Notes: generated from the sequence alone by a model not told the origin. A stretch of DNA of 64,000 nucleotides from Wocania ichthyoenteri Th78 (GCF_000789235.1 NZ_KN525716.1:1101353-1165352); one strand, 5' to 3'. Shown: positions 46,018 to 55,905, numbered from the stretch's first letter. Translations and numbers: made by a program.

Positions 46018-46749
46018 ATGAAGAACCTTTTTCTCTTATTAACATTCCTTTTAGCCACTCAGACCTCTAATGCACAATTGTTTAAAAAAGAAAAGGTGAC
46101 TTATGATGCAAATTCAGGAAGAGGCACTACAGACAACAATTTATTGCGTTGGGGCTATTTTTTAGGTATTAATAATTACGATTTTAATTTTGATTACAAC
46201 GAAGATTTACGTGATATCTATGTAAAAAGAAGTCCTGGTTTTAGTGTTGGTTTAATAGGAAATCTACGTATAAACAAGTTTATAGATTTACGCTTAGAAC
46301 CTGGTTTATTAATTACTACTAGAGAGTTATATTATAGTCAAACCTATTTTGAAGGTGTTCCTGATTTAAAAAATTCAGATTTAACAAGAGAGGTTAAATC
46401 TACATACATACATATTCCCTTACTAGTAAAATTTTCAACCAAACGAATTAATAATTTTAAGCCTTTTATTGTTGGAGGTTTTTCAACTGCTTTAAATCTT
46501 TCGAGTAACGAAACCAACCCGAACGATAATAGCAACGGGCAATTTAGAACCAAGAAAAACATGCTGTTTTACGAACTTGGTTTTGGTATAGATTTATATT
46601 TATACAATTTTAAATTCACCCCTTCAATTCGCGGACTTTTTGCTATTAATGACGAGCTTGTTAGAGATACAGACCCTAACAGCCCATGGACAAGTAATAT
46701 TGCTAGTATGAAAACTAGAGGTGTGTTTATTAATTTTACGTTTCAATAA
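46018..46749 (+). CDS. porT: Outer-membrane beta-barrel protein PorT/SprT (T9SS-associated)
   Basis: 243 residues, signal peptide 1-19 (NLFLLLTFLLATQTSNA). The body is a small outer-membrane barrel of the porin family: GYFLGINNYDFNF, SPGFSVGLIGNLRINKFIDLRLEPGLLITTRELYY, and a C-terminal GVFINFTFQ strand ending in aromatic F. PorT is needed for T9SS function in Porphyromonas and for gliding in Flavobacterium. The pairing with ubiE is known in flavobacteria and supports the name; without a search the barrel alone would be ambiguous. Confidence 0.82.
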   Translation: MKNLFLLLTFLLATQTSNAQLFKKEKVTYDANSGRGTTDNNLLRWGYFLGINNYDFNFDYNEDLRDIYVKRSPGFSVGLIGNLRINKFIDLRLEPGLLITTRELYYSQTYFEGVPDLKNSDLTREVKSTYIHIPLLVKFSTKRINNFKPFIVGGFSTALNLSSNETNPNDNSNGQFRTKKNMLFYELGFGIDLYLYNFKFTPSIRGLFAINDELVRDTDPNSPWTSNIASMKTRGVFINFTFQ

Positions 46750-46757
46750 AAAAATTA

Positions 46758-46924
46758 GTTGGCAGTATTCAGTCTACAGTTGGCAGTCACTGTGTAACTT
46801 AAAATAAATCATTAATAAATACAATATTTTAATTTTTCACCAAAAACGCGAAATTTTAAAAGCCTAACATAATTCATAACTACTCCGGCTACAGACTGCA
46901 AACTGAATACTGCCGACTGAAGAC
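46758..46924. repeat. Inverted CAGT-rich repeat pair flanking an AT-rich core
   Basis: The left arm TTGGCAGTATTCAGTCTACA (46761-46780) has its reverse complement, with few changes, in the right arm ending at 46924 (CAAACTGAATACTGCCGACT). The arms enclose ~95 bp of AT-rich DNA. The motif family also fills the nqrE-nqrD gap. Confidence 0.8.
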
Positions 46925-46928
46925 TAAT

Positions 46929-47648
46929 TCACCTCCTAAACTCACTCAACAAAATAGCAGTTGCAGTAGCTACATTTAAACTTTCTGCAGCTTGTAAATC
47001 GCCAAATCTTGGGATTGAAATTTTTTCATTTATAATAGCTTCAACTTCTTTTGAAATCCCATTGGCTTCGTTTCCCATAACCAAAACACCAGCTTTGGGC
47101 AATTGTTTATTGTATACGTTTTCGCCTTCCATAAAAGCGCCAAAAACAGGCAAACTTGTTTCATTTAAAAAATCAACTAAATCAACATAATTTATGTTAA
47201 CTCTAGTTATTGAGCCCATTGTAGCTTGTACTACTTTAGGATTAAAACAGTCAACCGTTTCTTTGCTACAAACCAAATCTGTAACACCAAACCAATCGCA
47301 AAGCCTAATAATTGTGCCTAAATTCCCAGGATCTCTAATCGCATCAAGTGCCACAATTAATCCGCTTGTATTTACAGGTTTTGGTGCTGGAATTTTAAAA
47401 ACAGCGAGGGCTTTATTTGGTGTAGTTAAAAAGCTAATGCGTTTTAATTCTGCATCAGAAATTAAAATTTCATCTTTGGCATCAATATTGAGTGCTTCAA
47501 TCGTATATAATGCGTGAAGCGTTAATTTAGATTGTAACAGTTCTTGTATTGTTTTTATACCCTCAACAACAAAAAAACTATACTGCAATCTATATTTTTT
47601 TTGCTTTAAACGCGTTATTAATTTTATCTGGTTTTTAGAGAGCATCAA
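46929..47648 (-). CDS. TrmH/SpoU family RNA 2'-O-methyltransferase
   Basis: 239-residue SPOUT methyltransferase. N-terminal substrate-binding domain (ITRLKQKKYRLQYSFFVVEGIKTIQELL), then the trefoil-knot domain with the three SpoU motifs: VALDAIRDPGNLGTIIRLCDWFG, VLVMGNEANGISKEV and ISIPRFGDLQAAESLNVATATAILL. The target is rRNA or tRNA ribose; the exact site is not predictable. Divergent from the TamA-like gene. Confidence 0.93.
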   Translation of the reverse strand: MMLSKNQIKLITRLKQKKYRLQYSFFVVEGIKTIQELLQSKLTLHALYTIEALNIDAKDEILISDAELKRISFLTTPNKALAVFKIPAPKPVNTSGLIVALDAIRDPGNLGTIIRLCDWFGVTDLVCSKETVDCFNPKVVQATMGSITRVNINYVDLVDFLNETSLPVFGAFMEGENVYNKQLPKAGVLVMGNEANGISKEVEAIINEKISIPRFGDLQAAESLNVATATAILLSEFRR

Positions 47649-47752
47649 ATCTTTTTTTTATATTATTCATTTTAATTTTATAAAGAAATGAAAAATATTA
47701 ATAAGGTTACATCACACTTAAATTATTTAGGTGTTTTTCTGAGGAAATAATG

Positions 47753-47760
47753 TATTTTTG
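47753..47760 (+). promoter_or_regulatory. Bacteroidota -7 box for the TamA-like gene
   Basis: TATTTTTG, a match to TAnnTTTG, 77 bases before the TTG start at 47838. Confidence 0.45.
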
Positions 47761-47837
47761 AGCTTATAATAAGCTTTATTATTTCTTTTAATTGAAACAA
47801 ACCCTTAAACCATAATTTGAATTAAATATAATTTCGT

Positions 47838-50390
47838 TTGCAACAACAATTCTTAAAAATACTACTATTATTTTTTATTGCAGGATATGTTACATCTTGT
47901 AATACCGTTAAAAGAGTTGCCGATGATGAGCATCTGCTTGTAGAAAATACGATATATGTAAACGATAAAAAGAATAATACAGAAACTATAACCTCTTTAT
48001 TGCACCAAAAACCTAACAGCAAGCTTCCTTTAATTGGTAATTTAAGACTAAACATATATAATTTAGCACGCCCAAATAGAGATTCTATTTTTGAAGCATG
48101 GCTAGACAAAAAACCTGAAAGACGCGAGCGTTTAAGAAAAGTATATTCTCAAAAACAAGTAGACAGACTTAAAGCTTCTGCTTTAGGCTTTAATAATTGG
48201 CTAAAAAAAACAGGAGAGCCCCCAGTAATTATTGACGAAGAAAAAACAAAGAAAACCACAAAACGTTTAGAGTCCTATTATAAATTTAACGGTTGGAGTA
48301 ATGTTGATGTAAATTATGATATCGATAAAAAAGATAATAAACGCGCAAGTATTGATTATTTTGTAAAGCATGGTAAGCCTTACATTATAGATTCTATTAC
48401 AAAAAGTATTAAATCGCCTGTTATAGATTCCTTATACGAAAAAGTAAAAGGAAGAGCTTTAATAAAACAAAATGACCAATATGTTATTCCTGTTTTAGGT
48501 TCAGAACGCAATAGAATTGCTAGTGAAATGCGTAATTCTGGCGTATATCATTTTAATCAAGACTATATTCGATTTACAGTTGATACGGTTGACACCAATA
48601 AAAAAGCAAACATTAATGTTATCATTCAAGATAGAGCTATTAGAACTCAAGATACTATTACACGAGAGTCTTTTAAAATTTATACCATTAAAGATGTAAA
48701 CATTATAACAGACTACACTTATGAAAACAGAAACAAACCATTTCAAGACTCCATATCTTATAATGGCTATAAATTATACGGTTACAATAAAATTAAATAT
48801 CGTCCAAAAGCATTAACAGATGCTATTTTTATTAACCCAGGTACTATTTTTAAAGATATTGATAGAACAAGAACATTTAGACATATAAACGAATTACGAA
48901 CTTTTAAGTACCCAAATATTGAGTATATTGAGAAAGAAAATAATTTACTATCAGATACAATTAGGTTAACGCCTTTAAAAAAATTCGGTTTGGGTTTTAG
49001 TGCAGAAGTTTCGCAAAGCAACATACAATCTTTTGGTTTTGCATTAAACCCTAGTTTATTAATTAGAAACATTTTTAGAGGTGCAGAAACTTTTGAAATA
49101 TCTGCTATTGGTGCTATTGGTGCTTCAAAAGATGCTGGCGACAATCGTGATCAATTTTTTGATATTAATGAAATTGGTGTCGATTTAAAACTAACTATTC
49201 CACGATTATTTTCGCCTTTTTATACCGAGAATATCATACCTAAATACATGTCGCCATCAACCCGAATTAGTTTATCTGCAACCAGTCAAACTAATATTGG
49301 CTTAGACAAACAAACTTTTACAGGTACATTTAATTACAAATGGAACCCAAATAGCATAGCTACAAATAGGCTCGATTTATTTAACGTACAATATGTTAGA
49401 AATCTTAATATTGGAAACTATTTTGGTATTTATCAAAATTCTTTTAAAACTCTAGAGAACATAGCGTTAAACACATATAATACGCCTTCAGAATTTATCA
49501 CTTTAGATGAAAATGGTAACGAAATTTTAATCAAAGAAAGAGCGGACCCTTTTATTGATTTAGTCTTAAACGACAATAGCTTTGAAGCAAATAATCCAAC
49601 AGAATATAAAACAGTAAACAGTATTGATGAAAGAAAAAAACGATTAACAGAAAACAACTTAATTTTTTCATCAAGTTTTAGCTTCACACAAGATAAACGT
49701 CAAAATTTATTTGACGAAGATTTTTCAATATTTCGTTTTAAAATAGAAGCAGCAGGAAATTTACTTGCAAACACCTCAAGACTTTTAGGTCTTAATAAAA
49801 ATGAAAATAACCGTTACGAGCTATTTAATGTTGCCTATTCGCAATACATAAAAACAGAGTTCGATTATGTAAAACACTGGGATTTAGGCAGGAAAAATGT
49901 ACTGGCAATGCGAGGTTTTTTTGGTATTGCCATTCCTTACGGAAACTCATCTAGCATTCCTTTTTCTAAAAGTTTCTTTGCAGGTGGCGCAAACGATAAT
50001 CGTGCTTGGACTGCTTATAGCTTAGGCCCCGGAAGCTCAGAAACCACAGACGAGTTTAACGAAGCCAATTTAAAATTAGCATTTAGCGTAGAGCAACGTT
50101 TTAATATATTTGAAAACTTAAACGGTGCTGTATTTATTGATACAGGTAATATTTGGAATGTGCTTGATGATGTAGAAGACGATAGAGCTACTTTTACAGA
50201 CTTGAGTTCTTTAAAAGATATTGCCATTGGCTCTGGATTTGGTTTTCGCTACGATTTTAGTTTTTTTATTTTCCGTTTCGATATAGGTTTTAAAACTTAC
50301 GATCCTTTTTACAGAAATCAAAACCGTTGGTTTAACGATTACAATTTCGCCAATGCCGTTTATAATATTGGCATAAACTATCCATTTTAA
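47838..50390 (+). CDS. BamA/TamA family outer-membrane lipoprotein (TamL-like)
   Basis: 850 residues from a TTG start. The N-terminus KILLLFFIAGYVTSC has a lipobox, with Cys at about 21, so the protein is likely lipidated as in Bacteroidota TamL. POTRA domains fill about 25-400, and the Omp85 barrel occupies 400-850, with the family motif GGANDNRAWTAYSLGPGS (substrate-binding RAW) and a C-terminal NIGINYPF strand. Expected to fold or insert outer-membrane proteins. A tamB homologue is not adjacent. The fba gene follows with its own promoter. Confidence 0.9.
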   Translation: MQQQFLKILLLFFIAGYVTSCNTVKRVADDEHLLVENTIYVNDKKNNTETITSLLHQKPNSKLPLIGNLRLNIYNLARPNRDSIFEAWLDKKPERRERLRKVYSQKQVDRLKASALGFNNWLKKTGEPPVIIDEEKTKKTTKRLESYYKFNGWSNVDVNYDIDKKDNKRASIDYFVKHGKPYIIDSITKSIKSPVIDSLYEKVKGRALIKQNDQYVIPVLGSERNRIASEMRNSGVYHFNQDYIRFTVDTVDTNKKANINVIIQDRAIRTQDTITRESFKIYTIKDVNIITDYTYENRNKPFQDSISYNGYKLYGYNKIKYRPKALTDAIFINPGTIFKDIDRTRTFRHINELRTFKYPNIEYIEKENNLLSDTIRLTPLKKFGLGFSAEVSQSNIQSFGFALNPSLLIRNIFRGAETFEISAIGAIGASKDAGDNRDQFFDINEIGVDLKLTIPRLFSPFYTENIIPKYMSPSTRISLSATSQTNIGLDKQTFTGTFNYKWNPNSIATNRLDLFNVQYVRNLNIGNYFGIYQNSFKTLENIALNTYNTPSEFITLDENGNEILIKERADPFIDLVLNDNSFEANNPTEYKTVNSIDERKKRLTENNLIFSSSFSFTQDKRQNLFDEDFSIFRFKIEAAGNLLANTSRLLGLNKNENNRYELFNVAYSQYIKTEFDYVKHWDLGRKNVLAMRGFFGIAIPYGNSSSIPFSKSFFAGGANDNRAWTAYSLGPGSSETTDEFNEANLKLAFSVEQRFNIFENLNGAVFIDTGNIWNVLDDVEDDRATFTDLSSLKDIAIGSGFGFRYDFSFFIFRFDIGFKTYDPFYRNQNRWFNDYNFANAVYNIGINYPF

Positions 50391-50551
50391 ATTCAAAATG
50401 AATTTTATTAATATCATCCATTCGCGTACCTCTAAAATATTATTCTCGCTTTTGCGGAAATCTTATTTTTTCAATACATAAACTATAACGTTTTAGTGCC
50501 TTTTTAATCGTTTCGCTTAATAAAAACACAACTATTTATTTAAAAATTGAT

Positions 50552-50559
50552 TACTTTTG
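50552..50559 (+). promoter_or_regulatory. Bacteroidota -7 box for fba
   Basis: TACTTTTG, a match to TAnnTTTG, 34 bases before the ATG at 50594. Confidence 0.55.
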
Positions 50560-50593
50560 AAACCTACTAATTATTAATCAATTAAATAAAAAA

Positions 50594-51661
50594 ATGGAAC
50601 ATAATATAAAACCAGGTGTTGCAACAGGCTTAGAAGTACAAGCTATTTTTAATCATGCAAAAGCTAATAATTATGCACTTCCTGCTGTTAACGTTATTGG
50701 TTCAGATACTATAAATGGTGTTTTAGAAACTGCAAGAGATTTAAACGCTCCAGTAATTATTCAATTTTCAAATGGTGGCGCACAATTTAATGCTGGTAAA
50801 GGATTAAGTAACGACAACCAAAAAGCAGCTATTGCTGGCGCAGTTGCTGGCGCAAAACATGTTCACACATTATCTGAAGCTTATGGTGTTCCAGTAATTT
50901 TACATACAGATCACTGTGCTAAAAAATTACTACCTTGGATTGATGGATTATTAGATGCTAGTGAAAAGCATTATGCTGAAACTGGAAAATCACTATTCAG
51001 TTCACATATGATTGATCTTTCTGAAGAACCAATCGAAGAAAACATTGAAATCTGTAAAACCTATTTAGAAAGAATGTCTAAAATGGGCATGACTTTAGAA
51101 ATTGAACTTGGTATTACAGGTGGTGAAGAAGATGGTGTAGATAACTCTGATGTTGACGATTCTAAACTATATACACAACCAGAAGAAGTGGCTTATGCAT
51201 ACGAAGAATTAAGCAAAGTGAGTTCACAATTTACTATTGCAGCAGCTTTTGGTAATGTACATGGTGTTTACAAACCAGGAAACGTAAAACTAACTCCAAA
51301 AATTTTAAAGAATTCTCAAGAATTTATCACTAAAAAATACGGCGTTGAACACAATCATATCGATTTTGTATTCCATGGTGGATCTGGCTCTACAGTAGAA
51401 GAAATTCGTGAAGGTATCAGTTATGGTGTAATAAAAATGAATATCGATACCGATTTACAATATGCTTTTATGGAAGGTATTAGAAACTATATGGGCGAAA
51501 AATCAGAATACTTAAAAGCACAAATAGGTAATCCTGATGGCGATGATGTTCCAAATAAAAAACATTATGACCCTCGTGTTTGGTTACGCGAAGGCGAAAA
51601 AACATTTGTAGCACGTTTAAAAAAGGCATTCGAAGACCTTAATAATGTAAACACATTATAA
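50594..51661 (+). CDS. fbaA: Class II fructose-bisphosphate aldolase
   Basis: Zinc-dependent aldolase of glycolysis and gluconeogenesis, type A, 355 residues. Zinc ligands and catalytic residues: LHTDHCAKKLLPW (His-x2-catalytic Asp region), SSHMIDLSEEPIEENI, EIELGITGGEEDGVD, AAFGNVHGVYKPG and VFHGGSGSTVEEI with NMNIDTDLQYA-type KMNIDTDLQYAF. Complete. Terminator at 51690. Confidence 0.97.
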   Translation: MEHNIKPGVATGLEVQAIFNHAKANNYALPAVNVIGSDTINGVLETARDLNAPVIIQFSNGGAQFNAGKGLSNDNQKAAIAGAVAGAKHVHTLSEAYGVPVILHTDHCAKKLLPWIDGLLDASEKHYAETGKSLFSSHMIDLSEEPIEENIEICKTYLERMSKMGMTLEIELGITGGEEDGVDNSDVDDSKLYTQPEEVAYAYEELSKVSSQFTIAAAFGNVHGVYKPGNVKLTPKILKNSQEFITKKYGVEHNHIDFVFHGGSGSTVEEIREGISYGVIKMNIDTDLQYAFMEGIRNYMGEKSEYLKAQIGNPDGDDVPNKKHYDPRVWLREGEKTFVARLKKAFEDLNNVNTL

Positions 51662-51689
51662 ACTAAAGTAATTTATTACAAAAACATAT

Positions 51690-51720
51690 AAAAGATCTTG
51701 CTTTATCGCAGGATCTTTTA
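51690..51720 (+). terminator. Rho-independent terminator of fba
   Basis: AAAAGATCTTGC pairs with GCAGGATCTTTT (one G-T pair) around TTTATC, 29 bases past the stop. Confidence 0.85.
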
Positions 51721-51967
51721 TATTTATAGCATTCGGGTATACCATATTACAAGCGTCCTACAAGAATTTCGTTAATAAAATGACTATGCGTTACCACAAA
51801 ATTAAAATAAAGCTTTAATTTTGCCGTCAGGCTTGTAGTTAATCTTGAGCGCAGTTTAAAGGGCTGTATCTTTTTGCAAAAAACAAAAAGGATGTCACTA
51901 CAATCCTTAACACGGTTTACCAATATATAAAATATTGGCAAATGTAAATCTAAAATCGTAAATCACT
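51721..51967. other. Gap between fba and accD, with a palindromic repeat remnant
   Basis: Part of a 306-bp gap. 51859-51910 is a minus-strand, diverged copy of the GATTGAAGCGGCATCC repeat (reverse complement begins GTTAAGGATTGTAGTGACAT). A short TACCAATAT/ATATTGGCA inverted repeat sits at about 51917-51942. No gene is supported here. Confidence 0.6.
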
Positions 51968-52825
51968 ATGTCTTGGTTTAAAAGAAAAGATAAAGGAATA
52001 CAAACTAGTACTCAAGAAAAAAAAGATACTCCAAAAGGGCTTTGGTACAAATCTCCAACAGGCAAAATTGTTGACACAAAAGAGTTAGAACAAAACTTTT
52101 ATGTAAGTCCAGAAGATGGTTACCATGTTAGAATTGGCAGTAAAGAATACTTCGAAATACTTTTTGATGACAATAAATTTAAAGAATTAGATGCTAATTT
52201 AGAATCTAAAGACCCTCTTAAGTTTGTTGACACTAAAAAATATCCGGAGCGTTTAAAAGCTGCTCAAGAAAAAACCAAATTAAAAGATGCCGTACGTAGT
52301 GCTGTAGGAAAATCAAAAGGAAAAGATTTAGTTGTTTCTTGTATGGATTTTGCTTTTATAGGTGGTTCAATGGGTAGCGTTGTTGGCGAAAAAATTGCAC
52401 GAGCAGCAGACTACGCATTAAAAAATAAACTACCTTTTATGATTATCTCAAAATCTGGAGGTGCTCGTATGATGGAAGCTGCATTATCACTAATGCAACT
52501 GGCAAAAACATCGGTAAAATTAGCACAACTAGCAGATGCAGGTATACCATATATATCATTATGTACCGACCCAACTACTGGAGGAACAACAGCATCATTT
52601 GCTATGCTAGGCGATGTTAATATCGCAGAACCAGGAGCTTTAATAGGATTTGCTGGACCACGTATTGTAAGAGACACTACAGGAAAAGAATTACCAGAAG
52701 GATTCCAAACTTCTGAGTTTTTACTAGAACATGGTTTCTTAGATTTCATTACTCACAGAAAAGAGTTAAAAAATAAAGTAAATCAATACATTGATTTAAT
52801 TACAAATCAACCATTAAGAGCATAA
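51968..52825 (+). CDS. accD: Acetyl-CoA carboxylase carboxyltransferase subunit beta
   Basis: First committed step of fatty acid synthesis: transfers carboxyl from biotin to acetyl-CoA, with AccA. 285 residues. The crotonase-fold core is intact ([69 protein letters not shown]). The N-terminal zinc ribbon is altered: the four cysteines of the E. coli protein are absent (KSPTGK and VSPEDGYH at about 28-51). Terminator follows. Confidence 0.95.
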   Translation: MSWFKRKDKGIQTSTQEKKDTPKGLWYKSPTGKIVDTKELEQNFYVSPEDGYHVRIGSKEYFEILFDDNKFKELDANLESKDPLKFVDTKKYPERLKAAQEKTKLKDAVRSAVGKSKGKDLVVSCMDFAFIGGSMGSVVGEKIARAADYALKNKLPFMIISKSGGARMMEAALSLMQLAKTSVKLAQLADAGIPYISLCTDPTTGGTTASFAMLGDVNIAEPGALIGFAGPRIVRDTTGKELPEGFQTSEFLLEHGFLDFITHRKELKNKVNQYIDLITNQPLRA

Positions 52826-52828
52826 CAT

Positions 52829-52860
52829 AAAAAGCGACTTTTCTAGTCGCTTTTCTTTTT
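52829..52860 (+). terminator. Rho-independent terminator of accD
   Basis: AAAGCGACT pairs with AGTCGCTTT over a 5-base loop, then a T-rich tail. Confidence 0.88.
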
Positions 52861-52892
52861 TATAGATTTCCTATAAAATCATTAAAAATTAC

Positions 52893-52900
52893 TATATTTG
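52893..52900 (+). promoter_or_regulatory. Bacteroidota -7 box for rpsO
   Basis: TATATTTG, a perfect match to TAnnTTTG, 54 bases before the rpsO ATG. It overlaps an in-frame TTG (52898), which therefore cannot be the start. Confidence 0.6.
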
Positions 52901-52954
52901 CCGCTCGAAAGAAAGGCTTTCGTGTACATAAAAATCATTTACAATAATATTAGC

Positions 52955-53224
52955 ATGTATTTAGAAAAAAAAGAAAAGGAAAAACTTTTCAAAAAACACG
53001 GTAAAAATGCAAAAGACACTGGTTCTGCAGAAGGACAGATTGCATTGTTTACGCACAGAATTAATCACTTAACTGAACACTTAAAAAACAATCGTAAAGA
53101 TTATAATACAGAGCGTTCTTTAGTGAAATTAGTAGGTAAAAGAAGAAGCTTACTTGATTACTTAACTAAGAAAGATGTTTTAAGATATCGTGCTATAGTT
53201 AAAGAATTAGGTTTAAGAAAATAA
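52955..53224 (+). CDS. rpsO: 30S ribosomal protein S15
   Basis: 89 residues from ATG 52955, the exact family length. It binds 16S rRNA in the central domain. Signatures: DTGSAEGQIALFTHRINHLTEHLK and the C-terminal GKRRSLLDYLTKKDVLRYRAIVKELGLRK. The longer frame from 52898 begins inside the promoter. rpsO precedes pnp as in many bacteria, but here with a terminator and 359 bp between them. Confidence 0.98.
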   Translation: MYLEKKEKEKLFKKHGKNAKDTGSAEGQIALFTHRINHLTEHLKNNRKDYNTERSLVKLVGKRRSLLDYLTKKDVLRYRAIVKELGLRK

Positions 53225-53238
53225 ACTTAAAAAATAAA

Positions 53239-53270
53239 AGACCACGCTTTTCGCGTGGTTTTTTATTTTT
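53239..53270 (+). terminator. Rho-independent terminator of rpsO
   Basis: ACCACGC pairs with GCGTGGT over a 5-base loop, followed by six T, about 15 bases past the rpsO stop. Confidence 0.92.
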
Positions 53271-53272
53271 GC

Positions 53273-53360
53273 GTTAGGGATTGAAGCGGCATCCTTTTTT
53301 GCCATTAAAAGCAAAAAAGATATAGCGGAAAGCCCGACCCTTTTGGGGTAACGCCCAAAT
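53273..53360 (+). repeat. Palindromic intergenic repeat, GATTGAAGCGGCATCC family (copy 2)
   Basis: Begins GTTAGGGATTGAAGCGGCAT, then AAAGATATAGCGGAAA, GCCCGACCC and GCCCAAAT, in the same order as the copy at 29892-29994. Confidence 0.8.
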
Positions 53361-53379
53361 AATATAAAAACGTTACGAC

Positions 53380-53464
53380 GTCATTACGAGAAGGTAACGA
53401 CGTGGTAATCTTTCCAAAAGGAGCAGATTGCCACATCACGCAAAAAAACGTGGCTCGCAATGAC
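53380..53464. repeat. Palindromic repeat GTCATTACGAG...CTCGCAATGAC
   Basis: The outer arms GTCATTACGAG and CTCGCAATGAC are inverted with one mismatch; the inner arms GTGGTAATCT and AGATTGCCAC also pair. This is the widespread GTCATTGCGAG repeat type. It fills most of the rpsO-pnp gap together with the repeat at 53273. Confidence 0.8.
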
Positions 53465-53583
53465 AAAAATAGAAGAAGCTAGTTATAGTTTTTCATTGGT
53501 CACACACACAACTACACACAACACAACGACCATTGTTTAACATGATTTGAGTACAATTATGCTTGAATTACAAGAAAAAATTT

Positions 53584-55842
53584 ATGATTCCAAAAGTTTT
53601 TAGAGAGGTCATTGACCTAGGAGACGGTAGAGAAATTTCTATCGAAACCGGAAAATTAGCAAAACAAGCGCATGGTAGCGTTGTTGTACAATCTGGAAAA
53701 TGTATGTTATTATGTACAGTTGTTTCCAATTACAGGCAAGCAGATGTTGACTTTTTACCGTTAACGGTAGATTACAGAGAAAAATTTGCTGCTTCAGGAC
53801 GTTATCCTGGAGGTTTCTTTAAAAGAGAAGCAAGACCGAGTGACGGAGAAGTTTTAACGATGCGTTTAGTAGACCGCGTTTTACGTCCGTTATTTCCAAA
53901 AGATTATCATTCTGAAACTCAGGTGATGATTCAATTAATGTCTCATGATGATGATGTTATGCCAGATGCTATGGCAGGTTTGGCAGCTTCTGCAGCAATC
54001 CAATTATCAGACTTCCCATTTGAATGTCCAATCTCTGAAGCTAGAGTTGGTCGTATTAATGGAGAATTCATTATCAATCCAACAAGAGCACAATTAGAAG
54101 AGTCTGACATCGATATGATGATTGGAGCTTCTGCTGATTCTGTGATGATGGTTGAAGGTGAAATGGATGAGATTTCTGAAGAAGAAATGACTGAAGCTAT
54201 TAAGTTTGCGCACGAAGCTATTAAAGTACAATGTGCAGCCCAAGTAGCGTTAGCTGAAGCTTTTGGTAAAAAAGAAGTACGTGAGTACGAGCCAGAAAGA
54301 GAAGATGCAGATTTAGCTCAAAAAATCCATGACTTAGCTTATGATAAAGTGTATGCTGTAGCAAAAGCAGGTTCTGCAAAACATGAACGTAGTGCTGCAT
54401 TCGCTGAAATTAAAGAAGACATAAAAGCTACGTTTTCTGAAGAAGAATTAGCAGATATTGGCGGATTAATTTCTAAATACTACAGTAAAGCTGAAAAAGC
54501 TGCTGTTAGAGATTTAACACTTAATGAAGGTTTACGTTTAGACGGTAGAAAAACTGACGAAATCAGACCTATTTGGTGTGAGGTTGATTACTTACCATCT
54601 ACACATGGTTCGGCAATCTTTACGCGTGGGGAAACTCAGGCCTTGGCTACGGTAACTTTAGGAACATCTAGAGAGGCAAACCAAATAGATATGCCATCTT
54701 TTGAAGGTGAAGAGCGTTTCTATTTACACTATAACTTCCCTCCTTTTTCAACGGGAGAAGCAAGACCTATTCGTGGAACATCTCGTCGTGAGGTAGGACA
54801 TGGTAATTTAGCGCAACGTGCCTTAAAAGGTATGGTTCCTGAGGATTGTCCTTATACAGTAAGAGTTGTTTCTGAAGTATTAGAATCTAACGGTTCTTCT
54901 TCTATGGCAACAGTTTGTTCTGGTACAATGGCACTTATGGATGCTGGTGTTCAATTAAAGAAACCTGTTTCTGGTATCGCTATGGGATTAATTTCTGATG
55001 CTGATTCTGGAAAGTATGCTGTATTATCTGATATCTTAGGAGATGAAGATCACTTAGGAGACATGGACTTTAAAGTAACTGGTACTGCCGATGGTATTAC
55101 CGCTTGTCAAATGGATATTAAAGTAAAAGGATTATCATACGAGATTTTAGTGAATGCATTAAAACAAGCTCGTGATGGCCGTTTACACATCTTAGAAAAG
55201 TTAACTGATACTATAGCTACACCAAATGCAGAAGTTAAGGATCATGCACCTACAATGATTACAAGACGTATTCCTAATGAATTTATTGGTGCATTAATTG
55301 GTCCTGGTGGAAAAGTGATCCAAGAATTACAAAAAGAAACTGATACTACTATTGTTATTAATGAAGACCCTGTAACTGAAGAAGGTATTGTTGAAGTTTT
55401 AGGTGTTGGCAGAAATGGTATTGACGCTGTTTTAGCAAAAATAGATTCTTTATTATTTAAGCCAACTGTTGGTAACGTTTACCAAGTAAAAGTGATTAAA
55501 ATGCTTGATTTTGGTGCTGTTGTAGAATATCTAGATGCTCCAGGTAATGAGGTTTTATTACACGTAAGTGAATTGGCTTGGGAACGTACTGAAAATGTAA
55601 GTGACGTTGTAAATATGGGTGATGTTTTTGATGTGAAGTACTTTGGCGTAGACCCAAGAACTCGTAAAGAAAAAGTATCTCGTAAAGCTATTTTAGAAAA
55701 ACCAGAAGGTTATGTAGCAAGACCACCTAGAGATAACTCTAGAGATAGTCGTGGTGGACGCGATAACAGAGGTAGAGATAATCGCGGACGTGACAACCGT
55801 CGTGATGACAGAAAACCTAGAGAAGATAAAAAGGAAGATTAA
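53584..55842 (+). CDS. pnp: Polyribonucleotide nucleotidyltransferase
   Basis: 3'-5' phosphorolytic exoribonuclease of the RNA degradosome. 752 residues from ATG 53584 ([20 protein letters not shown]); a TTG 21 bases upstream is less likely. Two RNase PH domains (about 10-145 and 320-550, with [16 protein letters not shown] [17 protein letters not shown]), a KH domain with [16 protein letters not shown] near 570, and an S1 domain ([21 protein letters not shown]). The tail is rich in [12 protein letters not shown] repeats, an RNA-binding extension. Terminator at 55868. Confidence 0.97.
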   Translation: MIPKVFREVIDLGDGREISIETGKLAKQAHGSVVVQSGKCMLLCTVVSNYRQADVDFLPLTVDYREKFAASGRYPGGFFKREARPSDGEVLTMRLVDRVLRPLFPKDYHSETQVMIQLMSHDDDVMPDAMAGLAASAAIQLSDFPFECPISEARVGRINGEFIINPTRAQLEESDIDMMIGASADSVMMVEGEMDEISEEEMTEAIKFAHEAIKVQCAAQVALAEAFGKKEVREYEPEREDADLAQKIHDLAYDKVYAVAKAGSAKHERSAAFAEIKEDIKATFSEEELADIGGLISKYYSKAEKAAVRDLTLNEGLRLDGRKTDEIRPIWCEVDYLPSTHGSAIFTRGETQALATVTLGTSREANQIDMPSFEGEERFYLHYNFPPFSTGEARPIRGTSRREVGHGNLAQRALKGMVPEDCPYTVRVVSEVLESNGSSSMATVCSGTMALMDAGVQLKKPVSGIAMGLISDADSGKYAVLSDILGDEDHLGDMDFKVTGTADGITACQMDIKVKGLSYEILVNALKQARDGRLHILEKLTDTIATPNAEVKDHAPTMITRRIPNEFIGALIGPGGKVIQELQKETDTTIVINEDPVTEEGIVEVLGVGRNGIDAVLAKIDSLLFKPTVGNVYQVKVIKMLDFGAVVEYLDAPGNEVLLHVSELAWERTENVSDVVNMGDVFDVKYFGVDPRTRKEKVSRKAILEKPEGYVARPPRDNSRDSRGGRDNRGRDNRGRDNRRDDRKPREDKKED

Positions 55843-55867
55843 TTCTTTCACTAATCTACAATTTATT

Positions 55868-55905
55868 AAAGCCTGTTTCAAATTAAGAAACAGGCTTTTT
55901 ATTTT
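55868..55905 (+). terminator. Rho-independent terminator of pnp
   Basis: AAAGCCTGTTTC pairs with GAAACAGGCTTT over a 7-base loop, then a T-rich tail. It closes the core-genome part of the window. Confidence 0.93.

Noticed and set aside
52898..52954. Upstream start for rpsO
   Set aside because: It overlaps the -7 promoter box, and S15 proteins are 89 residues long, as given by the ATG at 52955.
55693..55881. Minus-strand open frame over the 3' end of pnp
   Set aside because: It is a by-product of the RGG-type repeat tail of pnp and includes the terminator stem.
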